From Deltaproteobacteria bacterium (GTDB lineage Bacteria > Myxococcota > B64-G9): a stretch of 64,000 nt of DNA. Below the pieces are notes generated by a model. It ran no database searches. It saw only the letters and a list, made by a program, of their open reading frames with translations, and was not told the DNA's origin. The DNA lies in NCBI GenBank assembly GCA_016935365.1, contig JAFGRB010000033.1, positions 1 to 64,000 on the forward strand. Reading direction: 5' to 3'. The position numbers and the translations under genes were made by a program. Below are positions 44,701 through 53,047 of this stretch, piece after piece (position 1 is the first letter of the stretch; each line of letters opens with the position of its first letter).

Positions 44701-46146
44701 ATGCACGTCGCGAGACCTGCCCTGGCGCTGTGGCTGCTCGCCTGCACGGACGGGGCGGGCAGCGGGACGGACGCGGGCGCGGACGGCGGCTTCGACTGGC
44801 CGGGCTGCGAGCGGATCGACACACAGCCCGGGCTGCTGGCCGGAAGGGCGGCCGAGTTCGACCGGCTGGCCCGCGACCTGCACCTGGCGCCGGACGGGCT
44901 GCTGCGCAACGTCTACCTCGCCGAGGACCTGGAGACGGTCGCGCACTATCGCCACACGGAGAACACGATTCTCTGGAGCGGGATCTACCTGGCCTCCCAG
45001 GCCCTGCGCTACGCGGTGACAGGCTCGGCCGAGGCCGAGCAGAACGCGCGCCGGGTGCTCGACGGGCTCGGCGACCTGACCCGGTTGACCGGCGTGCGGG
45101 GCCTGTACGGCCGCTGCCTGGCCGACCCGGTCGTGTGCTACGACCACGACGGCCACGGCCGGCCCGGCTGGACCGACTCGCCCGTGCCCGGCTACGAGGG
45201 CTGGGCCTACCGCAACGACGTGAGCAAGGACGGCTACGACGGCCTGATCTTCGGTTACGCGCTGGCCGCGGAGCACTTCGACGACGCCAGGATCCTGGCC
45301 GACGTCCGCGAGCGGCTGCGCGAGATCGCCGATCACATCGTGGGCAACCGGCTGCAGATCGTGGACGCCGACGGGCAGGTGACCGAGCACGGGGCGCTGT
45401 ACCAGTCGGCCCTGGACGACTACCCGGGCTTCAACGCCATGCTGGCCGCGAGCTTCGTCAAGGTGGCCCAGACGGCGCTCGGCGATCCGGAGCTCGACGA
45501 TTTCTACTACGCCTGCATGATGCGCACCCGCAGCGGGATCGACTGCCCGCCTGTCGACCCGGTCGACCTGGGCCCGTACATCGAGAGCATGGAGCAGCGC
45601 CTGTTCCTCTTCCAGGCCGACTGCAAGCAGAACTACGACAACTTCGACATGTGCTACCAGGCCATCTACCCGCTGCTGCGGCGCGAGCGCGACGAGGCCC
45701 TGCGCGCCAGGCTGCTCTTCGTGCTGCGCGAGAACATGTTCCACAGCCCGGACGAGCGCTACCAGAGCCTGGCGCCGATAGGCAACGCCTGGTACACCTT
45801 CGCCTACGCGGCCCTGAGCCGCGACGACCCGCGAGCGGATCCGGTCCTCGCCGACGCGGTCGACCGGGCGGTCTGCACGCTCAAGGACTTCCCGGCGCTG
45901 AAGTTCGATCGCCCCATCCCGGCCGGCGCGCAGCAGGAGGTCTGCCGCAGCCGGCTGGACGAGCCGGTGGCGGCCGAGCCGGTGCCCCTTTCCGAGTACC
46001 ACTTCGACAATTACCTGTGGAGGCTCGACTTCTTCGAGATCCAGGCCGGGCGCGCCGGCGATCGCCGGCTGGTCTACTCGCCCGAGGACTACCTGCTGGC
46101 CTACTGGCTGGGGCGCTACCACGGCATCCTGGACGCGGGGCAGTGA
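44701..46146 (+). CDS. Lipoprotein with probable alpha/alpha-toroid fold
   Basis: A 481-aa lipoprotein (LALWLLACTDG) with a Gly/Ala/Asp linker. The rest is helix-rich with many Trp/Tyr/Asp motifs (TILWSGIYLASQALRYA; YRNDVSKDGYDGLIFGYALA; QRLFLFQADCKQNYDNFDM). The spacing of helices recalls alpha/alpha-barrel sugar-active or lanthionine-like proteins, but no catalytic signature was recognised. The ATG at 44701 has AAGGAGG six bases upstream; the track start 11 codons earlier was rejected. It is followed by a 118-aa protein and a GH36-like enzyme, which suggests sugar metabolism. Confidence 0.85.
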   Translation: MHVARPALALWLLACTDGAGSGTDAGADGGFDWPGCERIDTQPGLLAGRAAEFDRLARDLHLAPDGLLRNVYLAEDLETVAHYRHTENTILWSGIYLASQALRYAVTGSAEAEQNARRVLDGLGDLTRLTGVRGLYGRCLADPVVCYDHDGHGRPGWTDSPVPGYEGWAYRNDVSKDGYDGLIFGYALAAEHFDDARILADVRERLREIADHIVGNRLQIVDADGQVTEHGALYQSALDDYPGFNAMLAASFVKVAQTALGDPELDDFYYACMMRTRSGIDCPPVDPVDLGPYIESMEQRLFLFQADCKQNYDNFDMCYQAIYPLLRRERDEALRARLLFVLRENMFHSPDERYQSLAPIGNAWYTFAYAALSRDDPRADPVLADAVDRAVCTLKDFPALKFDRPIPAGAQQEVCRSRLDEPVAAEPVPLSEYHFDNYLWRLDFFEIQAGRAGDRRLVYSPEDYLLAYWLGRYHGILDAGQ

Positions 46147-46214
46147 GGGGCCTGGGGAGTTGTCTGCCCGGGCATACCGGGGTAGCATGGGCGGTGTCTT
46201 CCGAGGTCGCTTCG

Positions 46215-46571
46215 ATGCTCAAGGAAGTCGAAACCGTCAGGCAGGAGCCCGGCCAGCCCGTCAAGCGCTGGTTCACCGATGAGTACTTCGATCTCTTCGT
46301 CTGGCAGCAGGGCGAGGAGATCGTCCATTTCCAGCTCTGCTACGAGAAGCCGCGCGAGGAGCGGGTGCTGAGCTGGAGAAAGGCGGGCGGCTTTCAGCAC
46401 GACGCGGTGGACGACGGGGAGCAGCGCGACGGGCGCCACAAGGCCTCGCCGATCTTCGTGGACGACGGCGCCTTCGATCGAGATGCGATTGGCGACCGGC
46501 TCCGGGAGGCGGGCGCGGAGGTCGATGCGGCGGTGATCGACTTCGTGCTCGAGCGGATCGCCGGGGGCTGA
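46215..46571 (+). CDS. Conserved hypothetical 118-aa protein
   Basis: A 118-aa soluble protein beginning MLKEVETVRQEPG. It looks conserved from its dense motifs: KRWFTDEYFDLFVWQ, FQLCYEKPREERVLSW, GFQHDAVDDGE, and KASPIFVDDG. I recall uncharacterised relatives in delta-proteobacterial genomes but cannot name a family. The ATG has GAGG eight bases upstream. It lies between two lipoprotein genes (69 bases downstream of one, 20 upstream of the GH36 gene). The track's 613-aa ORF is shadow fused to it. Confidence 0.75.
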   Translation: MLKEVETVRQEPGQPVKRWFTDEYFDLFVWQQGEEIVHFQLCYEKPREERVLSWRKAGGFQHDAVDDGEQRDGRHKASPIFVDDGAFDRDAIGDRLREAGAEVDAAVIDFVLERIAGG

Positions 46572-46591
46572 GGGAGAAGCGGAGGGAGCGA

Positions 46592-49195
46592 ATGCGAACG
46601 ATTGGGCAGACCTGGATGCTCATGGCCCTGCTCGCAGCGCTGGCCTGCTCCGGCGGCGAACCCGAGCCCGAAAAACACGACGTGCTCCAGCTCGCGGGCC
46701 AGGGCTTCGAGCTCGACTTCGATTTGCGGGTCGGCGCCTTCGAGCTGCGGGCCGGCGGCCAGACCGTGCTCGAGCACGCCAGCTGCGAGGCGCAGGCTTC
46801 GGACGCGGACGGCCAGAACGCCGAGGTCTTCCGCTCCACGGGCCGCTACCGGCTCTCCGGCCGGCTGGAGGACGTCCAGACCTCGCTCGGCAGCGGCCGC
46901 CAGGCGGTGGTGGACTGCGCGAGCATGGACGAAGGCCCGGACCTCGTCCTCAGGCTGACCGCCTACCCGGACGAGGCCTTCTTCACCGCCGAGCTCGAGG
47001 CCGTGAACGCGGGCGAGGAGACATTCGTGCTCGACAGGCTGGTGCCTATCAAGGTCGAGGCCGAGCGCGGCGGGGCGCTGCTCGTCGGGGCCCACCCGTC
47101 CACCGCCCGCATCCTCGAGTCGGGCTCGTTCTTCCTGGAAGACTACTTCGTCGACCTCGTGCCCGGCGACGTGGCCGAGTCGGTCGAGACGGTGGCCCTG
47201 GGCATGCTGCACGGCGACCAGAAGGGCCACTCGATCTCCAACTGGGACCACGCCATCAAGGACCTGGAGAGCGGCCGGGCCTTCGTGGCCGGCTCGCTGG
47301 ACTTCGAGCACGCCTCCCCGATGCTCAACGCGTCCTTCGATCCCGAGCTGGCCGAGGCGCGAGACGGCCGCACGCCCTTCACGTACTGGTCGGCGGAGTT
47401 CCCCTTCCTGCCCAACGGCAAGCCGCTCGCGCCGGGCGCGCGCTTCTCGGCCGGACCGGTCTGGATCCTGCCCGCGACCGCCGAGCCGCTTGCGGGCCTC
47501 GAGGCCTACGCCGCCGCGGTCAAGACGCACAACGCGATCCGGCTGTGGACCGAGCGCGGCGAAGAGCATCGCATCCCCACCGGCTGGAACTCCTGGACGG
47601 GCTCGGGCTCGTCGGGCGGCTACGGCGCCAGCATCGACGAGCAGCTGATGCTGGACAACCTGGCCGCCATGGACGAGCAGTTTCGCGACTTCGGCGGCGA
47701 GTGGTTCCAGATCGACGACGGCTACGAGCCCACCTACGGCGACTGGGACTGGCGAACGGATCGCTTCCCGCACGGCTCGGCCTGGATGGCCGATCAGATC
47801 CGGGCCCGGGGCCTGATCCCCGGCGTGTGGATCGCGCCGTTCCAGGTCGACGAGAGCAGCCAGACCTATGCCCAGCACGTGGAAGACGGATGGTTCGCCG
47901 AGCGGCTGCCCCTCGTCTCGGGCGACAAGCAGATCCTGGATCTGACCCACCCGGAGGTCCAGGACTGGCTCTTCCAGCGGTTCCGGCAGATCCGCGCCGA
48001 GGGCTATCGCTGGCTCAAGACCGACTTCGTGTACTGGGCGCTGGGCGCGGCGCGCTTCCACGAGCCGGGCGCCACGCGCGAGGAGGCCTACCGCATGGGG
48101 CTCGCGGCCGTGCGGGACGGCCTGCGGGCCGGGGAGGCCGATCGGGGCGATCCCGAGGGCGACACCTTCTGGCTCAGCGTGGCCATGATGGGCCCCCACG
48201 TGGGCTACGTGGACTCGATCCGGCCCAACCTGGACACCATGCCCTGCTGGGAGCGGGAAGGGCCCGACCAGGCCCGCAAGGAGGCCCAGGGCTTCAAGCC
48301 CACCGTGCGCACCATGGCCCGGCGCTACTACTTCCACAACCGGATCTACTTGTTCAACCACGACATGCTCTTCTTCCGCTCGCACCTCGATCCGAGCGTG
48401 CCGCCCATCACGGCCGAAGAGTCGCGCTGCCTGCTCAGCGCCATGGCCCTGAGCGGCTCGGTGGCCAAGCTCGGCGAGCGGATCGTCGAGATGCAGCCGG
48501 CCTGGATCGACGACTACCGGCGGGTGATCCCGGTTTACGGCCACGCCGCCCGACCCCTGGATCTCTTCGAGCGCGAGTACCCGGAGGTCTGGCACCTGCG
48601 CGTGGATCCGGCCCGGGGCCTGAACACCGGCGGCGCCGGGCCGGACTACGACGTGATCGCGCTGTTCAACTGGGGCAGCAACACAGAGCTGCGATCCAAT
48701 CCCTACAGCCCGATCGAGGACAGCGCCCGCCTGCTGAGCGCGAACCTGAGCGCGCTGGGCATGGATCGCGAGTACGTCGCGCGCGAGTTCTGGACCGGGG
48801 AGGTGATCGAGGGCGTGAGCGGCAGGATCGAGCGCGCCGTCGAGCCCCACACGGTGCAGGTCTTCGCGCTGCGCGAGCAGCTCGATCGCCCGCAGTACCT
48901 GGGCGGCAACCGGCACGTGCTCCAGGGTGCGGTCGAGATCGAATCGATCGACTGGGACGCACAGACGGCCTCGCTACGGCTCACCCAGCGCGTGGCGCCG
49001 GGCAGCCAGGCGGCGCCCTGGGAGCAGCAGCTCGACTTCCACGTCCCGGAGGGCTTCGAGCTCCAGTCGGTCGAGGTGGACGGGGCGGCGGACGGGACGC
49101 TTTCCAGCGCCCAGGAGGGCCGCGTGCTCAGGATCGGCTTCGCGGTCGAGGTGGCCCGGTCAGTCGAGATCGCGCTCGCCTTCACCACTCGTTGA
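46592..49195 (+). CDS. GH36-like alpha-galactosidase lipoprotein
   Basis: An 867-aa lipoprotein (LLAALACSGG). After an N-terminal beta-supersandwich (to about 300) comes a TIM-barrel of clan GH-D: PTGWNSWTG, GGEWFQIDDGYEPTYGDW, LIPGVWIAPF, and WLKTDFVYW with the likely nucleophile Asp near residue 477. The acid/base Asp is probably in VDSIRPNLD about 60 residues later, the usual distance. A C-terminal beta-domain closes it. It should hydrolyse alpha-galactosides at the cell surface or in the periplasm. GGAGG precedes its ATG. The 3' end overlaps the small lipoprotein gene on the other strand by 14 bases. Confidence 0.93.
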   Translation: MRTIGQTWMLMALLAALACSGGEPEPEKHDVLQLAGQGFELDFDLRVGAFELRAGGQTVLEHASCEAQASDADGQNAEVFRSTGRYRLSGRLEDVQTSLGSGRQAVVDCASMDEGPDLVLRLTAYPDEAFFTAELEAVNAGEETFVLDRLVPIKVEAERGGALLVGAHPSTARILESGSFFLEDYFVDLVPGDVAESVETVALGMLHGDQKGHSISNWDHAIKDLESGRAFVAGSLDFEHASPMLNASFDPELAEARDGRTPFTYWSAEFPFLPNGKPLAPGARFSAGPVWILPATAEPLAGLEAYAAAVKTHNAIRLWTERGEEHRIPTGWNSWTGSGSSGGYGASIDEQLMLDNLAAMDEQFRDFGGEWFQIDDGYEPTYGDWDWRTDRFPHGSAWMADQIRARGLIPGVWIAPFQVDESSQTYAQHVEDGWFAERLPLVSGDKQILDLTHPEVQDWLFQRFRQIRAEGYRWLKTDFVYWALGAARFHEPGATREEAYRMGLAAVRDGLRAGEADRGDPEGDTFWLSVAMMGPHVGYVDSIRPNLDTMPCWEREGPDQARKEAQGFKPTVRTMARRYYFHNRIYLFNHDMLFFRSHLDPSVPPITAEESRCLLSAMALSGSVAKLGERIVEMQPAWIDDYRRVIPVYGHAARPLDLFEREYPEVWHLRVDPARGLNTGGAGPDYDVIALFNWGSNTELRSNPYSPIEDSARLLSANLSALGMDREYVAREFWTGEVIEGVSGRIERAVEPHTVQVFALREQLDRPQYLGGNRHVLQGAVEIESIDWDAQTASLRLTQRVAPGSQAAPWEQQLDFHVPEGFELQSVEVDGAADGTLSSAQEGRVLRIGFAVEVARSVEIALAFTTR

Positions 49196-49667
49196 AGAAG
49201 CGCTCCTCCAGCGAGCCCTGGAACCAGGCCATCATCTCCCCGATGGTCATGACCTGCTCGTCGGGGCAGGACTTCATGAACATGTCCAGGTCCTGGGAGT
49301 TGGAGCTCACGGTGGCCTGCATCTCGCCCACGGCCTCGCGGAACGCGCGCTTGCCCTCGTCCTGGGCCTGGTTGAGCTGCTTCTGGTCCATTTGGCGCTT
49401 GAGCTCCAGGTACTTCCTGAACAGGGCGTCGACCTGGGAGTTGGTGGCCTTCTGCACCTCCTGGCTCTTGCGGACGGCCAGGGCGCAGGCGTCCGGGAAC
49501 TCGGCCACGATGTCCACCATGTCCTCGAAGCCCTGGGCCTGGGTCTCGCCCATCTGCTCGAAGACGTCGACCATCTGTTCCACGATCGTCTTCTCGCAGC
49601 CGGCAGCCAGCGCGGCCAGGCCCATGGTCAACCAGCACATCCAAAGACAGACAGATCTGCAGCCCAT
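49182..49667 (-). CDS. Small helical lipoprotein
   Basis: A 161-aa lipoprotein with a Cys-containing signal (LWMCWLTMGLAALAAGCEK). The mature part is a helical, charged segment (EQMVDVFEQMGETQAQGF; RKYLELKRQMDQKQLNQAQ) with coiled-coil character and two Cys (DACAL, KSCPDE) that could form a disulphide. No family was recognised. It converges on the GH36-like gene, overlapping by 14 bases at the 3' ends, and its start faces the 11-bp repeat array. Confidence 0.75.
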   Translation of the reverse strand: MGCRSVCLWMCWLTMGLAALAAGCEKTIVEQMVDVFEQMGETQAQGFEDMVDIVAEFPDACALAVRKSQEVQKATNSQVDALFRKYLELKRQMDQKQLNQAQDEGKRAFREAVGEMQATVSSNSQDLDMFMKSCPDEQVMTIGEMMAWFQGSLEERFFNEW

Positions 49668-49780
49668 GCCTCAAGTCTCCTTCTCGATTTGGTGGTCAAC
49701 CGACCGGCATCATACCAACGATGCTCGCTCGCGCCAAGCAAAACGAGGCACTCGAACCTGCCCGGGCCGGGCCCCGGATG

Positions 49781-49925
49781 CTGTGGGACGCCTGTGGGAC
49801 GCCTGTGGGACGCCTGTGGGATGCCTGTGGGATGCCTGTGAGACAACTGTGAGATGCCAAGGGGAATGCCAGGGGAAATGCCTGTGGAATTCCTGTGGGA
49901 TGGGTGTGAGCTGGCTGTGAGATGG
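49781..49925 (+). repeat. Array A: 13 tandem units of an 11-bp CTGTGGGAnGC repeat
   Basis: Five near-identical 11-base units (CTGTGGGACGC or CTGTGGGATGC) are followed by eight decaying copies (CTGTGAGATGC, CTGTGGAATTC, CTGTGGGATGG), two of them 12 bases long. The period matches one turn of B-DNA. The surrounding stretch 49668-50023 contains no other gene that I can support. The last unit runs into an in-frame ATG (49922) of the next ORF. Confidence 0.95.
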
Positions 49926-50023
49926 CGCGCCTTGGCGGCCAGGCGATTGCGCTTCTGGCTTGCTCCCGCGCGAATCCATGTTGTACTGTCTTCGAGACGC
50001 TCGGCGACGAGGGCGCCCGGCTC

Positions 50024-50503
50024 ATGGCTTGGATCTTCAGCCTGTCGATGGAATGCGGTGACGACGCGGCCGCCGCTGCCGAGTTGACAGCGCACTTCGA
50101 GTCCTTCTCACTCGAAGGCGAGTCGGGGGAGTCGATCTCGATCCGCGGGCAGACTCTTCTCGATGACGAGGGGGCGACTTGGGTGATGGCCATACCCCAG
50201 GGTGTCAGCCGGGTGGGTATCCAGAGCGATGCCGATGCACGGTCGATGACCCTCTTGGGCTCGCAGCTCTACGACCGGCTGCGCATTGCCCCCAGGGGGT
50301 ATCGGTTCGCCCTTTGCGGGATCGAGGTCGACGGGTTTCGTACTTGCGCGGAGCTTTTGGATGCCGACGCGATCCGCCGCTTCCGAGGCCTCGTGGTCGA
50401 GGAGGCCATCTTCAAGGCGGTGGGTGAACCGCCCGCCTTCGAGCCGTTCGCCCCGGGTTACTGGTGGCTTCCATACGGCGGTGAGACCTATCCCCCGAGA
50501 TGA
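50024..50503 (+). CDS. Unrecognised 159-aa protein flanked by 11-bp repeats
   Basis: The ORF is open from 49922, but the region before the ATG at 50024 is partly repeat sequence, so the shorter protein (MAWIFSLSMECGDDAAA) is preferred; the SD is weak (GAGG 11 bases upstream). The protein mixes strands and helices: ISIRGQTLLDDEGATWVMAI, QLYDRLRIAPRGYRFALCGIEVDGF, RFRGLVVEEAIFKAV, ending WWLPYGGETYPPR. It resembles small uncharacterised or immunity-type proteins in size and style, but no family was identified. It is less GC-rich than the nearby enzymes. Both sides hold TGTGGRA arrays. Confidence 0.6.
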   Translation: MAWIFSLSMECGDDAAAAAELTAHFESFSLEGESGESISIRGQTLLDDEGATWVMAIPQGVSRVGIQSDADARSMTLLGSQLYDRLRIAPRGYRFALCGIEVDGFRTCAELLDADAIRRFRGLVVEEAIFKAVGEPPAFEPFAPGYWWLPYGGETYPPR

Positions 50504-50518
50504 GCCGAGTCGATCGGG

Positions 50519-50640
50519 GTGGATTGCCTGTGGATTGAATGTGGAAAGGGGCGGGGAGAACGTGGGGGATCCCTGTTGTTCGCCTGTGGATCTCGGCTGT
50601 GGATAGCTGCGGGGATTGTGTGTGGAATGACAGTGGATTT
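50519..50640 (+). repeat. Array B: degenerate GTGGATT repeats in ~11-bp phase
   Basis: GTGGA cores occur at 50519, 50530, 50541, 50586, 50599, 50622 and 50633, mostly separated by about one or several 11-base turns. Several extend to TGTGGATTG or TGTGGATAG, close to the reverse complement of a DnaA box (TTATCCACA). An AT-rich stretch lies at 50707-50760 (TGTGATTTTCTGATTG). No gene was found between 50504 and 50790. Confidence 0.7.
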
Positions 50641-50790
50641 GTGCGCTGGAGAGCGTGGGCCCGAGGACACTTTGGCCTGTGGGGACCCGGACGCGGTGGG
50701 GGATCTGAGATGTGATTTTCTGATTGTATTCCGAGATCATGCATCATGGCATGCCAGTTGCAATGCAGGCTTGCAGAGAGGAAGGACCTC

Positions 50791-51876
50791 ATGCATGCCA
50801 TCTGGAAGGTCATCAAGCGGATCATCGCGGTCGCGGCCGTGCTGCCCGGGCTGGGCCCGGCCCTGCTGGCTGCCTGGGCCGGGGTCGTCGACGGCGAGCC
50901 CGAGAAGCCCATCCAGGTCTTCGACCGGCGCGGCAGGATCGTGGCCTTGCTGGACGCGGCCGGCAAGGGGGTCAGCCTGGCGCCGGCGTACACGCAGGTG
51001 GCATTCGGGCAGGTGGAGCCCAGGAGCCCTGGCCGGGTGGACCTGGCCCTGGACCTGGCCTGGCAGGCCCAGGCGCAAAAGGCCCTGCGGGAGGAGCTCC
51101 GAGACCAGGGCCTGGAGGCAGGCCTGGTGGCCGTGGAGCCCGGGACCGGCCGGGTGCGGGTCCTGGCCGCCTCCTGGAACGGGGCGCGCTTCTGCGACCT
51201 GCGGGCGCGCCGGCCGGCCGGCACGGCCATCAAGCCCCTGCTGCTGGCCGCCGCGCTGGAGCAGGGGCTGCGGCCCGAGAGCGCGCTGGACGAGGAGCCA
51301 GACGGGGAATCGCCGGGTCAGGTCTGGCGCCCTCGCAACTGCGAGGCCTGCGATTCCACGCCTCGGGTCGAGGACCTGCTCGGCTCCACCTGCACCTGCG
51401 CGCTGCATCTCACCCTGCGCCTGGGCCCGGAGGAGATCGCCCGCCAGGCGCAGAGCCTCTTGATCCGCTCTCCGCTCCCGCGCGAGCCCGCGGAGCTGGT
51501 CTTCGGAAGCCAGCTGGATCTCGTCGAGCTGACCGGGGCCATGGCGGCCATCTGGGCGGACGGCCTGGCCAGCGAGCCCGGCTTCGGCGCCCGGGCCCGA
51601 GGCGAGACAGGGCAGGCCCTGACGAGCCAGAACGCGACCGTGCTGGCGGGCCTGATCGAGCGGGCGGCTGGCGGGCTGCCGCTCGTGCGCGGCAGCACGG
51701 CCAGCGGCCGGGACGGCTGGGCGATCGCCTGCTCGCGGAGCCCCGAGCGCCTGTGCATCGGCGTGCGCGTGAGCGCGCCCCGGGGCCCGGGCCCGCCGCC
51801 GCTCCACCTGGCCCGCCTTGCCAGGCGCGTGCTCGAGCGCTTCCACCTGTCCGTGATCGGCGCCAGCTCGGATTGA
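50791..51876 (+). CDS. Degenerate penicillin-binding transpeptidase-like protein
   Basis: A 361-aa protein with an N-terminal membrane helix (IIAVAAVLPGLGPALLAAW). The domain order recalls the transpeptidase half of class A PBPs: LVAVEPGTGRVRVLAASWNG, then RRPAGTAIKPLLLAAALEQGL, where active enzymes have GSxxKP. The catalytic Ser is Thr. Later SQLDLVELTGAMAAIWADG fits the SxxTPLELAxAYxxxANxG segment, and the KTG motif is missing (STASGRDGW). Penicillin binding is therefore unlikely. It may be a regulatory or scaffold relative. The ATG at 50791 has AGGAAGGA upstream; the track start 15 codons earlier is shadow. Confidence 0.75.
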   Translation: MHAIWKVIKRIIAVAAVLPGLGPALLAAWAGVVDGEPEKPIQVFDRRGRIVALLDAAGKGVSLAPAYTQVAFGQVEPRSPGRVDLALDLAWQAQAQKALREELRDQGLEAGLVAVEPGTGRVRVLAASWNGARFCDLRARRPAGTAIKPLLLAAALEQGLRPESALDEEPDGESPGQVWRPRNCEACDSTPRVEDLLGSTCTCALHLTLRLGPEEIARQAQSLLIRSPLPREPAELVFGSQLDLVELTGAMAAIWADGLASEPGFGARARGETGQALTSQNATVLAGLIERAAGGLPLVRGSTASGRDGWAIACSRSPERLCIGVRVSAPRGPGPPPLHLARLARRVLERFHLSVIGASSD

Positions 51877-51965
51877 GCCTGGCTACATCCGAGAGCTGGG
51901 AATGGGTGGTATACCACAAGCAGCAGCGAAGGCGATGACGGTACTGGAAGACACTTCGGTTGGGT

Positions 51966-51988
51966 CCCTTGCTCTGCGCAGGCAAGGG
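51966..51988. terminator. Hairpin downstream of the PBP-like gene
   Basis: CCCTTGC-9-GCAAGGG is a perfect 7-bp stem about 90 bases after the stop. The T-run is absent. The 51877-52105 gap holds no gene. Confidence 0.4.
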
Positions 51989-52105
51989 TCTGCGGAACCG
52001 CGCTCACCGCGCTCACACGTTGACAGGCCGCGCCCGGCGTGACAGGCTGCGCAGCGAGAACGCGGATTCCTGCCCGGCTTCGCCGGCAAGGGACAGGGGG
52101 CAGCC

Positions 52106-52960
52106 GTGAACGTGAAGGGACGCTGGCTCAAGAAATCGACCATGTGGCGCAAGATCTCGCTCAACACCTGGCACACGCCCGACAACGCCACGATCTATGG
52201 GCTGCTCGACATCGACGTGGGCCCGCTGCAGGACTACCTCGCCGCCCGCAGCGAGGCCACGGGCGTCAAGTGCACCCTGACCCACGCCGTCACGCGCGGA
52301 CTGGCCCTGCTGCTGCACAGGTACCCCGAGTGCAACGTGCTGGTCCGCAGGCGCAAGATCTGGGTCCGGGACGACGTGGACATCTTCCACCAGGTCGCCA
52401 TGCCGCTCGAGGGCGAGAAGGACAAGGCCGATCTCTCGGGCGCCACGATCCGCAAGGCCGACACCAAGACGGTCGACGAGATCGCCAAGGAGCTCCGGGA
52501 GCGGGCCCTGGCCGTCCGCAAGAAGAAGGACGGCGAGATGGCCAAGAGCCGCTCGATGCTCTTCCGCATCCCCAACTTCCTGCTCAAGTGGATCATGAAG
52601 TTCATCGACTGGGTCTCCTACACGCTGAACCTGAGGATGCCCGGCACGCCCCGCGACCCCTTCGGCGGGGCCATGGTCACCAGCGTGGGCATGTTCGGCA
52701 TCAAGCTGGCCTTCGCGCCGCTGGTGACCTTCTCCAGGGTGCCGATCATCATCCTGGTGGGCCAGGTGGAGGACCGGGCCGTGGTGCGGGACGGCCAGGT
52801 CTGCATCCGGCCCATGGTCTCGTTGACCGCCACCATGGATCACCGGGTCCTGGACGGCTTCCAGGCCGGGCGGATGGCGCAGTCCATGAAGGAGCTGCTC
52901 GAGAAGCCGGAGCTGCTCGACAGGCCCGACGGCCGGGCAGAGAGCGCCGGGGCCGCCTGA
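52106..52960 (+). CDS. Stand-alone 2-oxoacid dehydrogenase-type acyltransferase (E2 catalytic domain)
   Basis: A 284-aa protein consisting only of the E2/CAT-like catalytic domain. It starts at GTG (52106) after a GGGGG stretch. The family hallmark is the C-terminal DHRVLDGFQAGR motif with the catalytic His and Asp. Upstream there is CTLTHAVTRGLALLLHRYPECN. There is no lipoyl domain and no peripheral-subunit-binding domain, so it cannot be a complete E2 subunit. It may act on a separate acyl carrier or a small molecule. No E1 or E3 gene is nearby. Confidence 0.88.
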   Translation: MNVKGRWLKKSTMWRKISLNTWHTPDNATIYGLLDIDVGPLQDYLAARSEATGVKCTLTHAVTRGLALLLHRYPECNVLVRRRKIWVRDDVDIFHQVAMPLEGEKDKADLSGATIRKADTKTVDEIAKELRERALAVRKKKDGEMAKSRSMLFRIPNFLLKWIMKFIDWVSYTLNLRMPGTPRDPFGGAMVTSVGMFGIKLAFAPLVTFSRVPIIILVGQVEDRAVVRDGQVCIRPMVSLTATMDHRVLDGFQAGRMAQSMKELLEKPELLDRPDGRAESAGAA

Positions 52961-52995
52961 GATCCGACCCCCGATTCCCGATCCTGGCCCGGACG

Positions 52996-53004
52996 TGGTA
53001 TAAT
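52996..53004 (+). promoter_or_regulatory. Extended -10 (TGGTATAAT) of the Fn3-like lipoprotein gene
   Basis: TGG-TATAAT is a perfect extended -10, 43 bases upstream of the ATG at 53048. No clear -35 is seen 17 bases further up. Confidence 0.6.
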
Positions 53005-53047
53005 CCGATCAGTCGATAAACGGGGGGAGATGAGCCGGGGTGAAGCG

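Noticed and set aside
49781-49925. CRISPR array
   Set aside because: Units are contiguous 11-mers without spacers and no cas gene is present.
50504-50790. Chromosome origin (oriC)
   Set aside because: The box-like motifs and AT-rich stretch are suggestive, but no dnaA, dnaN or rpmH is nearby and the boxes are degenerate; kept only as a finding.
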